Notes: generated from the sequence alone by a model not told the origin. A stretch of 19,708 nucleotides of DNA from JACCXJ01 sp052387115 (GCA_052387115.1 JBQTJM010000216.1:1-19708); one strand, 5' to 3'; shown: positions 7,038 to 14,760, counted from the stretch's first letter. Made by a program: numbers and translations.

Positions 7038-7472
7038 TCACGGCTGTAGCAAAGTGAATTCCTTTGGCTTCAGGAAACGGCGGAATCCCTTGTCGAAACT
7101 GACCAGGTGATCGTGATGGGCCAGCACGGCAGCGGCAATCCAGGCATCGGGAATATCGTTGCCGGTCAGGCGATGGTGCTCGCACAGGCGTTCGAGCAGT
7201 GGCCATTCGCCTCCCAATCGAGGCATCTCCACTCCGGGGGAATTCAGCACGGCGCGCAGAAATGCGAGAGCGACGTCGTGTGGCGTCGGCTGAACAAACA
7301 CCTTCGGGTGCGTGACCAGACGCAGAAACCCGGCCGCAACGATGGGATAAATCGCCAAGGGACGGCCTTTTTCACAATCCTCCAGTGCGACATCCAGCCA
7401 GGCCAGAGCCGGCCCGTGGTGTGGATGGTCCAACCGAGATGCGGCTACCAAGACGTTGACATCGGGTGTCAT
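7038..7472 (-). CDS. vapC: PIN-domain toxin VapC (TIGR00028-like)
   Basis: A 144-residue PIN protein starting MTPDVNVLVAASRLDHPHH, the signature of the TTA/TIGR00028-like PIN toxin subgroup known from mycobacterial VapC paralogues. Acidic residues expected in the active site are D4 (PDVNVL), D in GNDIPDAWIAAAVL and D in LVSFDKGFRRF. The start ATG 7472 shares one base with the antitoxin stop (TAATG), indicating tight coupling. It is intact and of normal length. This is the second independent PIN/RHH module within 1.6 kb and is from a different PIN subgroup than the first. Confidence 0.92.
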   Translation of the reverse strand: MTPDVNVLVAASRLDHPHHGPALAWLDVALEDCEKGRPLAIYPIVAAGFLRLVTHPKVFVQPTPHDVALAFLRAVLNSPGVEMPRLGGEWPLLERLCEHHRLTGNDIPDAWIAAAVLAHHDHLVSFDKGFRRFLKPKEFTLLQP

Positions 7473-7723
7473 TAAGCGTCCGGATCATCGGCCGCATCCA
7501 ACAGGGCACGGTTAGTCAAAGGGTCGGCCACAGACGCCGTCAATCCACCGCTCCCGGCATAGACGGGTAGCGGCGGTCGGCCACTGTCAGACCGTCCAGT
7601 TTGCGGGCGCAGCCGAAGGACCAGCCCCTCCTCGATCAGGCGGGTCAGGCTGGTCTGTTCCTGTGCGGCTACGGCCTTGGCTTTGGCCAACAGCGCATCG
7701 TTGATATCGAGCGTGGTTCTCAT
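7472..7723 (-). CDS. vapB: Antitoxin VapB (ribbon-helix-helix type)
   Basis: 83 residues from ATG 7723: MRTTLDINDALLAKAKAVAA is the RHH strand and first helix, QTSLTRLIEEGLVLRLR the second helix. A toxin-binding tail follows (PLPVYAGSGGLTASVADPL). This is the usual partner of TIGR00028-type VapC. An in-frame ATG at 7747 would add eight residues. The frame stays open further upstream only because it runs into the MITE-like element, so longer versions are unlikely. It ends with TAA sharing a base with the vapC ATG. Confidence 0.88.
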   Translation of the reverse strand: MRTTLDINDALLAKAKAVAAQEQTSLTRLIEEGLVLRLRPQTGRSDSGRPPLPVYAGSGGLTASVADPLTNRALLDAADDPDA

Positions 7724-7769
7724 GGCATCCAGATGCGATTTCTGCATGACTGTAACACGAGCATGACGG

Positions 7770-7782
7770 TCGATCAAATCGA
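7770..7782. promoter_or_regulatory. Short palindrome upstream of vapB, possible operator
   Basis: TCGAT-CAA-ATCGA is a 5+5 bp palindrome located 23-35 bp upstream of ATG 7747. Its position suits autoregulation by the antitoxin. The call is weak because such short palindromes are frequent. Confidence 0.3.
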
Positions 7783-7841
7783 TTCGCAGCCAAGTGTCGC
7801 TACGCCCCCGAGCGGAATCCGACTGTGGGCTCGTTGCTCCC

Positions 7842-7986
7842 AGAGCTTGTGAAAAAATCGTCACGAGCGAAGGGAGGTCGCGTTCCGCCGGAGCGCAGGA
7901 ACCGCAGTGTATGTTGAAATACATGAGGATTCCGAGCACCGCCGGAACGCGAGATCCCGAGCGCAGTAGATTTTTTCACAAGCTCT
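7842..7986. mobile_element. MITE-like element, 145 bp with perfect 18-bp terminal inverted repeats
   Basis: The termini 7842-7859 (AGAGCTTGTGAAAAAATC) and 7969-7986 are perfect inverted copies. The interior continues as an imperfect long inverted repeat: the left half carries TCGCGTTCCGCCGG and the right half its near-complement around 7941-7953. The centre folds on TGTAT/ATACA. There is no coding capacity. This looks like a non-autonomous transposable element whose transposase is elsewhere. No clear target-site duplication is visible. It lies between vapB and the comA remnant tail. Confidence 0.8.
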
Positions 7987-8026
7987 CAGTGTTGCGGCTT
8001 CGAGTGCAGCATGATGTCTGCCTGAC

Positions 8027-8625
8027 CTACGCCGAAGCCGGGCTCGAAGCATCCGAACCCGGCGAGCGCGCGCGGGCCGTTTGCAACAGCGCGTCCTCCG
8101 CCTTCCGGAGCCGCCGGCGATGCTGGCTGGTCCACGCGTCGGTTTCTGTCAGAGTCTGCTCGCATTGGGCGATCATCGCATTGATGGCCTCGGGTGCCGC
8201 GCCGCCCGGTGCGGCGCGTGTCGAGCAGTGAATGATGTTCCTTCTCCGAAAGGCGGGCATCGGGATCGTGCCATCGGAGATCTCGACGGCGCTGAAGCCC
8301 AAGGTCTTGGCGTGCTTCATGTGTAATCGCGGCAATGGCGCTCGACGAGCGCGACCTCGAGCAACGTACCGCCGGGGAAGGTCAGCACCTCGTGCTCGGC
8401 AAGTAGCGCCAGCTTGCGCTGCAGGACCTGCTTGGTGAGGAACACGGAGGTTCCGAAGCTGAGCTTCCAGTGGTCGATGCAGTGACCCGCGAGCTCGAGG
8501 GTATCGCACAGCAGGCCCAGGCCTACGCCCGTGTCGATGACCATCGTGACCCCGGCGACTCGAGGCTTATGCGTGCGATCGCCGATGAGGCTCTTGACGA
8601 TGGGATCCCAGGCGAGATCAGGCAT
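8027..8625 (-). pseudogene. Phosphosulfolactate synthase (ComA)-like, frameshifted and 3' replaced
   Basis: ComA adds sulfite to phosphoenolpyruvate to give phosphosulfolactate, the first step of coenzyme M synthesis in methanogens. From ATG 8625 the first frame shows HKPRVAGVTMVIDTG, ELAGHCIDHWKLSFGTS and FPGGTLLEVALVERHC. It then stops at 8317. The next frame resumes immediately with MKHAKTLGFSAVEISDGTIPMP, so a 2-nt AC duplication (TACAC instead of TAC, near 8320-8325) explains the break. After RRRNIIHC (near 8222) similarity ends, and an unrelated Ala/Arg-rich tail runs to 8027, so the C-terminal third is lost as well. The start overlaps the previous gene's stop by 8 bp. Confidence 0.8.
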
Positions 8626-9137
8626 ACGCCACACCCCGCGAGAGGAGACCAAGGGCCTGTTCGACCATCGGAAGGTCGGCACCCCAGGGAACCACCGCCG
8701 TCATGCCTTCGTGTTCGATGCCGAACTCGAGGAGGCAGCATTTGAGCAGGGTCGGGCGACTCGATCGCCGTCCGACTCGAACCGATGCGGTGCTCGCGGG
8801 CGAGCTTGGCAAGTGCCGAACGGTTGGCCGGATCCGTTTCAGGGGATCGTATCAATACACTATCAGTGGGCAAGGCCAGTACCTCAACGGCCTCGACACG
8901 GGTGAACAGCGCGTCCGATTCGATCCGTTGCACCGCCGCCACCGCTACCTCATGCCCTGCCTGATGTAGGACCACGACGTCGGTGCGCCGGTAGACCTCG
9001 CGTGCCAGCAGATGCGCGCAAATCGCCGCCTCGGTCATGGCCCCCTCATAGGGCTGATAGCTCACCCGACGATAGGGCAGGGGCACGAAGTTCTTCCGGC
9101 ACTTGAGATCCCCGACCTTGAGCACTTCGCCACCCAT
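8618..9137 (-). pseudogene. Unrecognised gene, probably frameshifted, between CoA-transferase and comA remnants
   Basis: ATG 9137 lies 16 bp after the CoA-transferase stop. The first frame reads PYRRVSYQPYEGAMTEAAI, VVVLHQAGHEVAVAAVQR and ANRSALAKLAREHRIG to about 8756. A second frame then continues with LLEFGIEHEGMTAVVPWG, LPMVEQALGLLSRGVAYA and a TGA at 8620-8618. A one-base indel near 8756 would make one protein of about 171 residues. I do not recognise the family with confidence. The final segment faintly recalls the PAC2 (proteasome-assembly chaperone-like) pattern, which is speculation. The operon-like spacing suggests it worked with the neighbouring genes. Confidence 0.5.
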
Positions 9138-9153
9138 ACCCGCCGTCCGTCGT

Positions 9154-9893
9154 TCAAACCAGCGTAAACCTACGCGCCTGGTCCTCGGGCCTTAGCTCCC
9201 GCTCATGGATCCGTAACGGGTCCAGGGCTCGGATAAACTCCACCATCTCCGGTGTAGGTAGAGGGACCAGGCCGAGGTCCTCGCGCACCGGGAACGCGAA
9301 ACCCGTGTTCTCGCGCACCTCGGCGACGTCGATATCCGGGTAAAGCGCGGCGAGCCGCGCATGGCCAGATCCATCGAAATCGAAGACCCCGAGCTCGGTG
9401 ACGAGGCTATCGGGTCCCTGCCCCCGATAGCGCATCTCGACGCGCGTTTTTCCCTCGGCCGTACGATGTCCCAGGCTGGTGATGAAATCGCAGTGCTCGA
9501 CCAGTCGAAACCGGCGTCGGCCTTTGGGATCAGGCGGTGTCCGGTGTGCGGCGGTCCAAATGCTCACATGTTGCACGTCGCACGACAGATTACAGCCGCC
9601 CCCCCCGCCGGCAGCTTGAGCTGCAGGCGCTCTTGCCCGACGCGGGTCACGTTCATGTTGCCCCAGCGGTCGATCTGTAGACCGGAGAGAAATATCCGGC
9701 CCAGACGCCCACTCGCCGCGAGGTCGAATAGCTCTTCGATGTCGAGGTGGCATTCGGCCTCGCGGTTCATCACCCAGTCGTTGGTGGTCGGGGCGAGGAA
9801 CGGTGGGGTAGGGTTCACCCCATAGGTAGCGCCGGCAACGAGGACCAGGCGCGGTGCATGGGTTCGCCTCGCGAGGTGCAGCGCGAGTTGCAC
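9154..9893 (-). pseudogene. CoA-transferase beta subunit (glutaconate CoA-transferase-like), frameshifted
   Basis: Class I CoA-transferase subunit B features are split over two frames. The upstream frame (from GTG 9893) has RTHAPRLVLVAGATYG, FLSGLQIDRWGNMNVTRVG and KLPAGG. The downstream frame has RRFRLVEHCDFITSLGH, VTELGVFDFDG, ALYPDIDVAEVRENTGF and a terminal RIHERELRPED. The switch falls in a run of eight identical bases (C on the plus strand, 9599-9606), where a one-base change would restore a continuous protein. The first 25 or so family residues also seem absent: the frame just upstream of 9893 is closed by the stop of the next fragment. No alpha subunit is present. A sequencing error at the homopolymer is possible. 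Confidence 0.8.
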
Positions 9894-9938
9894 GAGCGAC
9901 AGAGCCGAGGGGCCTGGTTTGCGAACGAATTCGGCGCG

Positions 9939-10390
9939 TCAAGCGGCCTTCTTGGCCAATTCCGCGCGCACCAGCTCCGTCCCCTGCACGAGCGCTCGCA
10001 GTTTCTCGATGGCGATGTAGCGCTGCAGCAAGATCAAACCACAGTCAGTCGTGACGCCGAGACGCTCCGCGGGCACCACCTGCAACAATCGCCGGATCCT
10101 ATCCGCGACTTGCTCGGCGGTCTCCGTGATCGTGCTCTTAACGTCGATCACCCCCGCCCAGAAGCAGATATTCGCCGGAAGTGGGTGGGCCTTCATGATC
10201 TCGAGGCCGCTCATGTCGTCGCTGCGCCGGCCACAGTTCTCGAGATTCAGGACATCGATACGCGCTTGGTAGGCCTTCGGTACCACCGACGCGGTCGCCG
10301 CCGGTTCCTTGCCGTGCCGCTTGGTAAGGTCGAAGATCTCGCCCGCCCGGGCAGTATCGTCGGGTAAATAGGCTGGTGTGCCTCCCCGGC
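9939..10390 (-). pseudogene. MetE/cobalamin-independent methionine synthase-like C-terminal fragment
   Basis: The minus strand encodes about 145 residues that resemble the C-terminal barrel of MetE-type methyltransferases: LNLENCGRRSDDMSGLEIM, WAGVIDVKSTITETAEQVADRI and VPAERLGVTTDCGL, ending VRAELAKKAA at TGA 9941-9939. The cysteine in TTDCGL matches a zinc-ligand Cys of the family, and other catalytic parts are missing. Homologues include methionine synthases and epoxyalkane:coenzyme M transferases, and this piece cannot separate them. The 5' side is fused out of frame to an aldehyde dehydrogenase N-terminus near 10390. Confidence 0.7.
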
Positions 10391-10591
10391 GTAGTTCCCA
10401 AAGCCGCCCTCATCGACGGCGAGCTTCGCTAAGGCTTCGGCCCGATCCTGGCGCACCACCGACCAGGCGACTGCGGTGGTGAGCGCATCGATCTGTTGTT
10501 GTGTATACTTCTCGATGGCCTCTTGTGCCTGCCTGGCCCGCCTGATGAGGTCGGCGACCTCAACAGTTATATTCGAAGTTTCGGTACTCAT
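10388..10591 (-). pseudogene. Acylating aldehyde dehydrogenase (sulfoacetaldehyde/acetaldehyde type) N-terminal fragment
   Basis: ATG 10591 has a GAGGCG ribosome site and opens about 68 residues: VADLIRRARQAQEAIEKY, QIDALTTAVAWSV and EALAKLAVDEGGFGNY. These match the N-terminal part of CoA-acylating aldehyde dehydrogenases, including the sulfoacetaldehyde dehydrogenase (SauS) type. After GFGNYA similarity stops, and the DNA continues as the MetE-like piece in another frame. The catalytic Cys domain is entirely absent. It starts only 35 bp after the stop of the signalling operon with no obvious terminator between, so it may be transcribed. Confidence 0.72.
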
Positions 10592-10626
10592 CGTTTCGCC
10601 TCACTGCGCTCTCCACGGCACTAAGG

Positions 10627-11688
10627 CTATTTTTTGGAACGCGGGCGATTCCGTGCCTGCGCCTGCAACTGCTGAAAAAAATCGGTCTCGGTGAGCTCTG
10701 CGACTTGACGCGCCTTTTTAGTCTCATCGATCTCGATGCGCAGGGTCTCGATCTGTTGATTGAAGCGTTGCTCGCGGGCCTGGACCTCCTGCGCCATCCG
10801 CTGGAAGACCCGGGCCAGTTGCCCAAGCTCGTCTGAACGCTTGCCCACCTCGGCTAACGTGTCGGCCACGAACTGACCCGACTCGACGGCGGCCGCGGCG
10901 GTAGTGACGCGGGACACGTCCCGCAGATAGAGCACCTCCTGGTCACGCAGCCGTTTCTTATCCAGGCAAGCCCCGATCCGCGCACGCAGCAGCACCGGGT
11001 TGAAGGGTTTGGGTAGGTAGTCTTCGGCTCCATGCTCGATGCAGCGCACGACGCTCTGGATTTCATCGAGCGCCGAGATCATGATGACGGGAATGTCGCG
11101 GAGGCTCGGGTCGGCCTTAAGCTGTTTAAGCGTCTCGTAGCCATCCATCTCCGGCATAAGCACATCGAGCAGCACCACATCGACGGGCTCGGCCCGGACC
11201 GCTCGCAAGGCGCGCAGGCCGTCCTCCGCCACGCTGACCCGATAGCCTTGCTGTCGCAAGCGCCTCGATAGCATGTCGCGGTTGACCTCGTGGTCATCTA
11301 CGACCAGAAGATGCCCAGATGGGACAGCGTTCGTTTCAGGCTCAGCGGTCGCTACCCCTCCGTCGCCGTCGTCATCACGAAGCGGGAACAGATCGCCCGC
11401 CGCCTGCGGGGCAGATGGGCGCGAGCCGGTGGTCAGCGTTAGGGCGTTTATCATCCCGAGCAAGGTCTTACCTGCCGTATGGATCTTCTTGAGATCGCTC
11501 GTGAAAGGCTTGAGCTGAAGGTCTTCTGATTCCGCCAACAGCAATTCGCTATAGCCGATGATGTGGTTGATGGGTGTGCGCAACTCATGGCGTAGGTGGG
11601 AAACCGAGTATGGATCCGGGATCGCAGCGCCCCCCTCGGGCCCCGCCCCTGCGTCGATACCGGGCTCAGGCGAGTCATTGGCCGTCAC
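10627..11688 (-). CDS. DHp-receiver-HAMP-like signalling protein without kinase ATPase domain
   Basis: 353 residues. A HisKA-type dimerisation/phosphotransfer helix pair at about 28-85 carries the canonical H-box HLRHELRTPINH (phospho-acceptor H34). No N, G1 or G2 boxes follow. A receiver domain occupies about 126-243 (LLVVDDHEVNRDML acidic pocket, phospho-acceptor D175 in VVLLDVLMPEMDG, K227 in LPKPFNP). The C-terminus (about 255-305) is HAMP-like (DELGQLARVFQRMAQEVQARE) and leads into a coiled coil ending ARQVAELTETDFFQQLQ. It may be a substrate or scaffold of the hybrid kinase encoded upstream. ATG 11688 overlaps the preceding regulator stop by 4 bp. Its DHp-receiver half is clearly paralogous to that of the NtrC-type protein at 14797-16935. 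Confidence 0.88.
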   Translation of the reverse strand: MTANDSPEPGIDAGAGPEGGAAIPDPYSVSHLRHELRTPINHIIGYSELLLAESEDLQLKPFTSDLKKIHTAGKTLLGMINALTLTTGSRPSAPQAAGDLFPLRDDDGDGGVATAEPETNAVPSGHLLVVDDHEVNRDMLSRRLRQQGYRVSVAEDGLRALRAVRAEPVDVVLLDVLMPEMDGYETLKQLKADPSLRDIPVIMISALDEIQSVVRCIEHGAEDYLPKPFNPVLLRARIGACLDKKRLRDQEVLYLRDVSRVTTAAAAVESGQFVADTLAEVGKRSDELGQLARVFQRMAQEVQAREQRFNQQIETLRIEIDETKKARQVAELTETDFFQQLQAQARNRPRSKK

Positions 11689-12068
11689 GGGTCGCCCCCA
11701 GCACCCTTGTTCAACAGGGCTTCCATCTTCGCGAGCAGCTTGTCGATCTCGATCGGTTTCGTATCGTAGTCATCGGCGCCCGCTTCCATCGCCTTCTCGC
11801 GGTCGCCCGACATGGCATGGGCCGTCAAGGCGATGATGGGGATTTCTTGGGTCTCGGGCGCCGCCTTCAGGCGCCGGGTGGCCTCCCACCCATCGATCAC
11901 CGGCAAGCTCATGTCCATCAAGATCAAATCCGGCCCATCACGCTGGGCCATCGCCACGCCTTCGGCCCCATCGACCGCGATGAGCACCTCATAGCCACGG
12001 CGCTGCAGACGCCGCCCGAGCATGTCTCGGTTCATCTCGTTGTCTTCTACCAATAATATCTTCGCCAT
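11685..12068 (-). CDS. Single-domain response regulator (CheY-like)
   Basis: 127 residues forming one receiver domain: acidic pocket in ILLVEDNEMNRDML, phospho-acceptor D52 in DLILMDMSLPVIDGWE, Thr82 in IIALTAHAM and Lys104 in YDTKPIE. No output domain is present, so it should act by protein contact or as a phosphorelay intermediate. A GGAGAAGAAGG ribosome site precedes ATG 12068, and the gene lies 12 bp after the hybrid kinase. It resembles the DivK/CheY-like regulators commonly found beside hybrid kinases. Confidence 0.93.
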   Translation of the reverse strand: MAKILLVEDNEMNRDMLGRRLQRRGYEVLIAVDGAEGVAMAQRDGPDLILMDMSLPVIDGWEATRRLKAAPETQEIPIIALTAHAMSGDREKAMEAGADDYDTKPIEIDKLLAKMEALLNKGAGGDP

Positions 12069-12080
12069 TGCCTTCTTCTC

Positions 12081-14195
12081 CTACGCGACCTGGCCCAAGC
12101 ACGCCGCGATCCGATCGCCAAGCTCTTGCAGCAGCTCTTCGCGCGCATACGCCCCTTTATGGACGATGTATTGTACATAGCCGCTGAGCCGCTGATGATC
12201 CTCCGCGGTGAGGTCCTTGGCCGTGACCACCACAATGGGGATCGCGCGCCAGCCCTCATGCTGGCGCAGGGCCTCGAGAAAGCTGAAGCCATCCATCTCC
12301 GGCATCATGAGATCGAGCACGATGAGCTCGGGTCGGTTCTCGGCGACCCGATCAAGCGCTACCCGCCCATTCTCGGCCTCCGCGACCACCCAGCCCTCTT
12401 GCTCCAGCATACGCCGCATCAGCGCCCGCAGATCCGCGTGGTCCTCGACCACCAGCACCGGGCAAGGTGGATGGGCGCAGCGGTACTTCTGTAGCACCTG
12501 GGCCAGATACGCCCGGTCGATCGGCTTGGTCAGGAAATCCGTCGCCCCCAGGGCAAAACCCATATTCTCCTCGTCGAGGATCGTCGCCATGATCACCGGG
12601 ATGGGCGCCAGCTCGGGGTCAGCCTTCAATGCCGTCAACACCGCCCAACCATCCATCCCCGGCATCAATACATCGAGTAGGATCACCGCCGGCCGCAGCT
12701 CCTTGGCGAGTCGCAGCCCCTCCTCGCCGCTTCCCGCTCCCGCCATGTGCAGTCCCTGTTGTTGCGCCAGAAAGCGCTGCATCAACTCGCGCGCCGCCGG
12801 GTCATCATCGATGACCAGCACCGTCGGTACGCCCTTGGGCGGAGTCGAGGCGACATGACTCCCTTCCCCGTCCAGTGTCACTGTGGTTTTCGGCGCCACG
12901 TTATCGATGGGCAGCCGGATGGTGAAAGTCGAGCCCTGCCCCGGCGTGCTCTCCACCGTGATATCGCCCCCCATCATCTGACAGAAGCGCCGACTGATGA
13001 TGAGCCCCAGCCCCGTACCGCCGTACTTCTTGGAGGTCGAGGCATCGGCTTGCGAGAAGGCCTGAAAGAGCCTCTTCATCTGTTCCGGGGAAATACCGAT
13101 GCCCGTGTCGCTGACCCCGAAACGGAGCCAGTCCGCCCCGTCTACCCTCTCTCGCCCAACCGCCAGGGTGACGACACCGCTACTCGTGAACTTGCAGGCG
13201 TTGCTAAGTAGGTTGAAAAGCGCCTGGCGCACCTTCGTGAGATCGGCCCGCAGGGCCCCCAGACCCTCGGCACAGCGAACCTCGAGCCGGTTGCCGTTCT
13301 TCTCGACCAAAGGCGCAATGGTCGATACCACCTCCTGGAGCATGGCCGGCACGTCGAAGGTCTCGAGATGCACCTCCATCTTCCCGGCCTCGATCTTCGA
13401 GAGGTCCAGAACGTCATTGATCAAGGCCAGCAGGTGCTTGCCCGCCGCGCGGATCTTCTGTAGGTCGCCGAGATCGTTGTCTCGCCCCGCATCTTCGGCC
13501 TCCTCCGCGAGCATCTCACTATAACCGATGATCGCGTTGAGCGGGGTGCGCAGCTCATGAGACATGTTGGCTAGAAATTCTGACTTGAGCCGCGTGGCTT
13601 CGAGCGCCGCGTCACGCGCCTCTGCTAACTCACCGTGGACGCTCTCCAATTGCGCCTTCCGCTCCTCGGAGAGTTTCACGGCTTGAATGAGCATGAGAAC
13701 TTTTGGAACGAGGGGCGGGAGCACTACAGCGGTCGCCACCGAAACCGCTGCAGTAATGAGCTTGACGTACCCTGAGAGCCAGTACGTCGGCTGCCAGATC
13801 GTCCACACCTCCATGAAATGAGTAACGCCGCAGGCGATGATGAATAACCCGAAGGCCAGAAAGACCCATTGAAAAGGTATGTCGCGGCGAGCGCGATGGA
13901 TCAGATAGACGAGTGTAATCGAGATCGCAAAGTATGAGAGTCCGATCACGAGGTCGGTGGTCAGATGCATTAACCATAGCTGCGGCACCCAGAGGTAGCA
14001 CACGCCGTGGGGCATAAACGTCTGCTCTCCGACGCTGGTCGCGAAAAGGTTGGCCGCCAACCTGGGCCAAAGAAGCAGCAATAATGCGGGAGGTGCCAGC
14101 AGCGCAACGCTATAAGAGAGCATTCGCCAATGCGGCATCTTTAAGATACTCGCCAAATCACGGCGGCGAGCCTCAGATATTTCACGTCTAGGCAT
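12081..14195 (-). CDS. Hybrid sensor histidine kinase with ethylene-receptor-like membrane domain
   Basis: 704 residues. A first hydrophobic segment (about 29-50) is followed by three membrane helices at about 79-99, 108-130 and 141-163. These match the ETR1-type sensor: TTDLVIGLSYF holds D81 and Y88, and ACGVTHFMEVW holds C122 and H126, equivalent to the Cu(I)/ethylene ligands Cys65 and His69 of plant ETR1. After a coiled coil comes HisKA with MSHELRTPLN (H213) and the ATPase domain (N332 in LLSNACKF, DTGIGI at 363, GGTGLGL). Two receiver domains follow, with D508 (VILLDVLMPGMDG) and D628 (LIVLDLMMPEMDG). The overall plan is like the cyanobacterial ethylene-receptor homologue. Ligand is not proven: the ETR1 Pro36 position is Ser92 here. 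Confidence 0.93.
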   Translation of the reverse strand: MPRREISEARRRDLASILKMPHWRMLSYSVALLAPPALLLLLWPRLAANLFATSVGEQTFMPHGVCYLWVPQLWLMHLTTDLVIGLSYFAISITLVYLIHRARRDIPFQWVFLAFGLFIIACGVTHFMEVWTIWQPTYWLSGYVKLITAAVSVATAVVLPPLVPKVLMLIQAVKLSEERKAQLESVHGELAEARDAALEATRLKSEFLANMSHELRTPLNAIIGYSEMLAEEAEDAGRDNDLGDLQKIRAAGKHLLALINDVLDLSKIEAGKMEVHLETFDVPAMLQEVVSTIAPLVEKNGNRLEVRCAEGLGALRADLTKVRQALFNLLSNACKFTSSGVVTLAVGRERVDGADWLRFGVSDTGIGISPEQMKRLFQAFSQADASTSKKYGGTGLGLIISRRFCQMMGGDITVESTPGQGSTFTIRLPIDNVAPKTTVTLDGEGSHVASTPPKGVPTVLVIDDDPAARELMQRFLAQQQGLHMAGAGSGEEGLRLAKELRPAVILLDVLMPGMDGWAVLTALKADPELAPIPVIMATILDEENMGFALGATDFLTKPIDRAYLAQVLQKYRCAHPPCPVLVVEDHADLRALMRRMLEQEGWVVAEAENGRVALDRVAENRPELIVLDLMMPEMDGFSFLEALRQHEGWRAIPIVVVTAKDLTAEDHQRLSGYVQYIVHKGAYAREELLQELGDRIAACLGQVA

Positions 14196-14222
14196 GAATC
14201 AGTTCCCCTGGTGGCCAACCTC

Positions 14223-14555
14223 TCAGCAGCTCGCGCGAGCGTTCCCTCTAACTATAGCTGAAGCGGACACCACTTCGCGGCTGCGCCCTGTCCTCGCGGC
14301 CGAATGGCCGGCGACTCGGAGCTGCGCGCGGAGTGCCGCTTCGCCCATGGCTCGATCGCTTTCACTCGGGGCACAAAGGTCGCTTCCTTGGTATGCCTCG
14401 CGAGTCCGCTGAATCTCGCACTCGTTTAGCTCGTCTAGGCCTTGGTAGAAATCCAGGTTGTCTAGGTGTACGAGGAAATGCCAAAGCGAGATCCATGAAT
14501 TCAAGCCATTCCTAAACTTTGGGAGCATGTTGGGTGTCAAGCGTTGGGTATTCAT
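14223..14555 (-). CDS. Small hypothetical protein upstream of the hybrid kinase
   Basis: 110 residues from ATG 14555, preceded by a strong ribosome site (AGGAGGAG, 7 bp before the start). It ends 27 bp ahead of the kinase start. The N-terminal half (MLPKFRNGLNSWISLWHFLV, then LDNLDFYQGLDELNECEIQ) looks like a folded helical protein. The C-terminal half is Ala/Arg-rich (GEAALRAQLRVAGHSAARTG). No family is recognised, and no signal peptide or membrane segment is obvious. The ribosome site and the position after a candidate sigma-54 promoter are the main reasons to accept it. Confidence 0.55.
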   Translation of the reverse strand: MNTQRLTPNMLPKFRNGLNSWISLWHFLVHLDNLDFYQGLDELNECEIQRTREAYQGSDLCAPSESDRAMGEAALRAQLRVAGHSAARTGRSREVVSASAIVRGNARASC

Positions 14556-14630
14556 AGAGATTCTCCTCCTATGTTTCTGTAGATTCGATGATCGAGCTTT
14601 ACCTGGTCTGCACCCTCACAGTCCTCTAGC

Positions 14631-14645
14631 GCAAAGTCTACGCCA
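14631..14645 (-). promoter_or_regulatory. Candidate sigma-54 promoter (-24/-12) for the kinase sub-operon
   Basis: On the minus strand TGGCGTAGACTTTGC has the invariant GG and GC separated by 10 bp and a good TGGC-N7-TTGC frame (consensus TGGCAC-N5-TTGCA). It lies about 75 bp upstream of ATG 14555 in a 241-bp gap directly after the gene of a GAFTGA-containing activator. No other feature explains the gap. Two of six -24 box bases deviate. Confidence 0.5.
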
Positions 14646-14760
14646 GCCGCGTGAAAACCCTGGCAAGGTGTATGTAACCTATTGTCTTAAGAAGATTTCT
14701 GCAAGCCTAATAAGGAAGGCGAAGGAAGAAACGGCACCGCTTTCAAGGGGCCTTTGGTCC

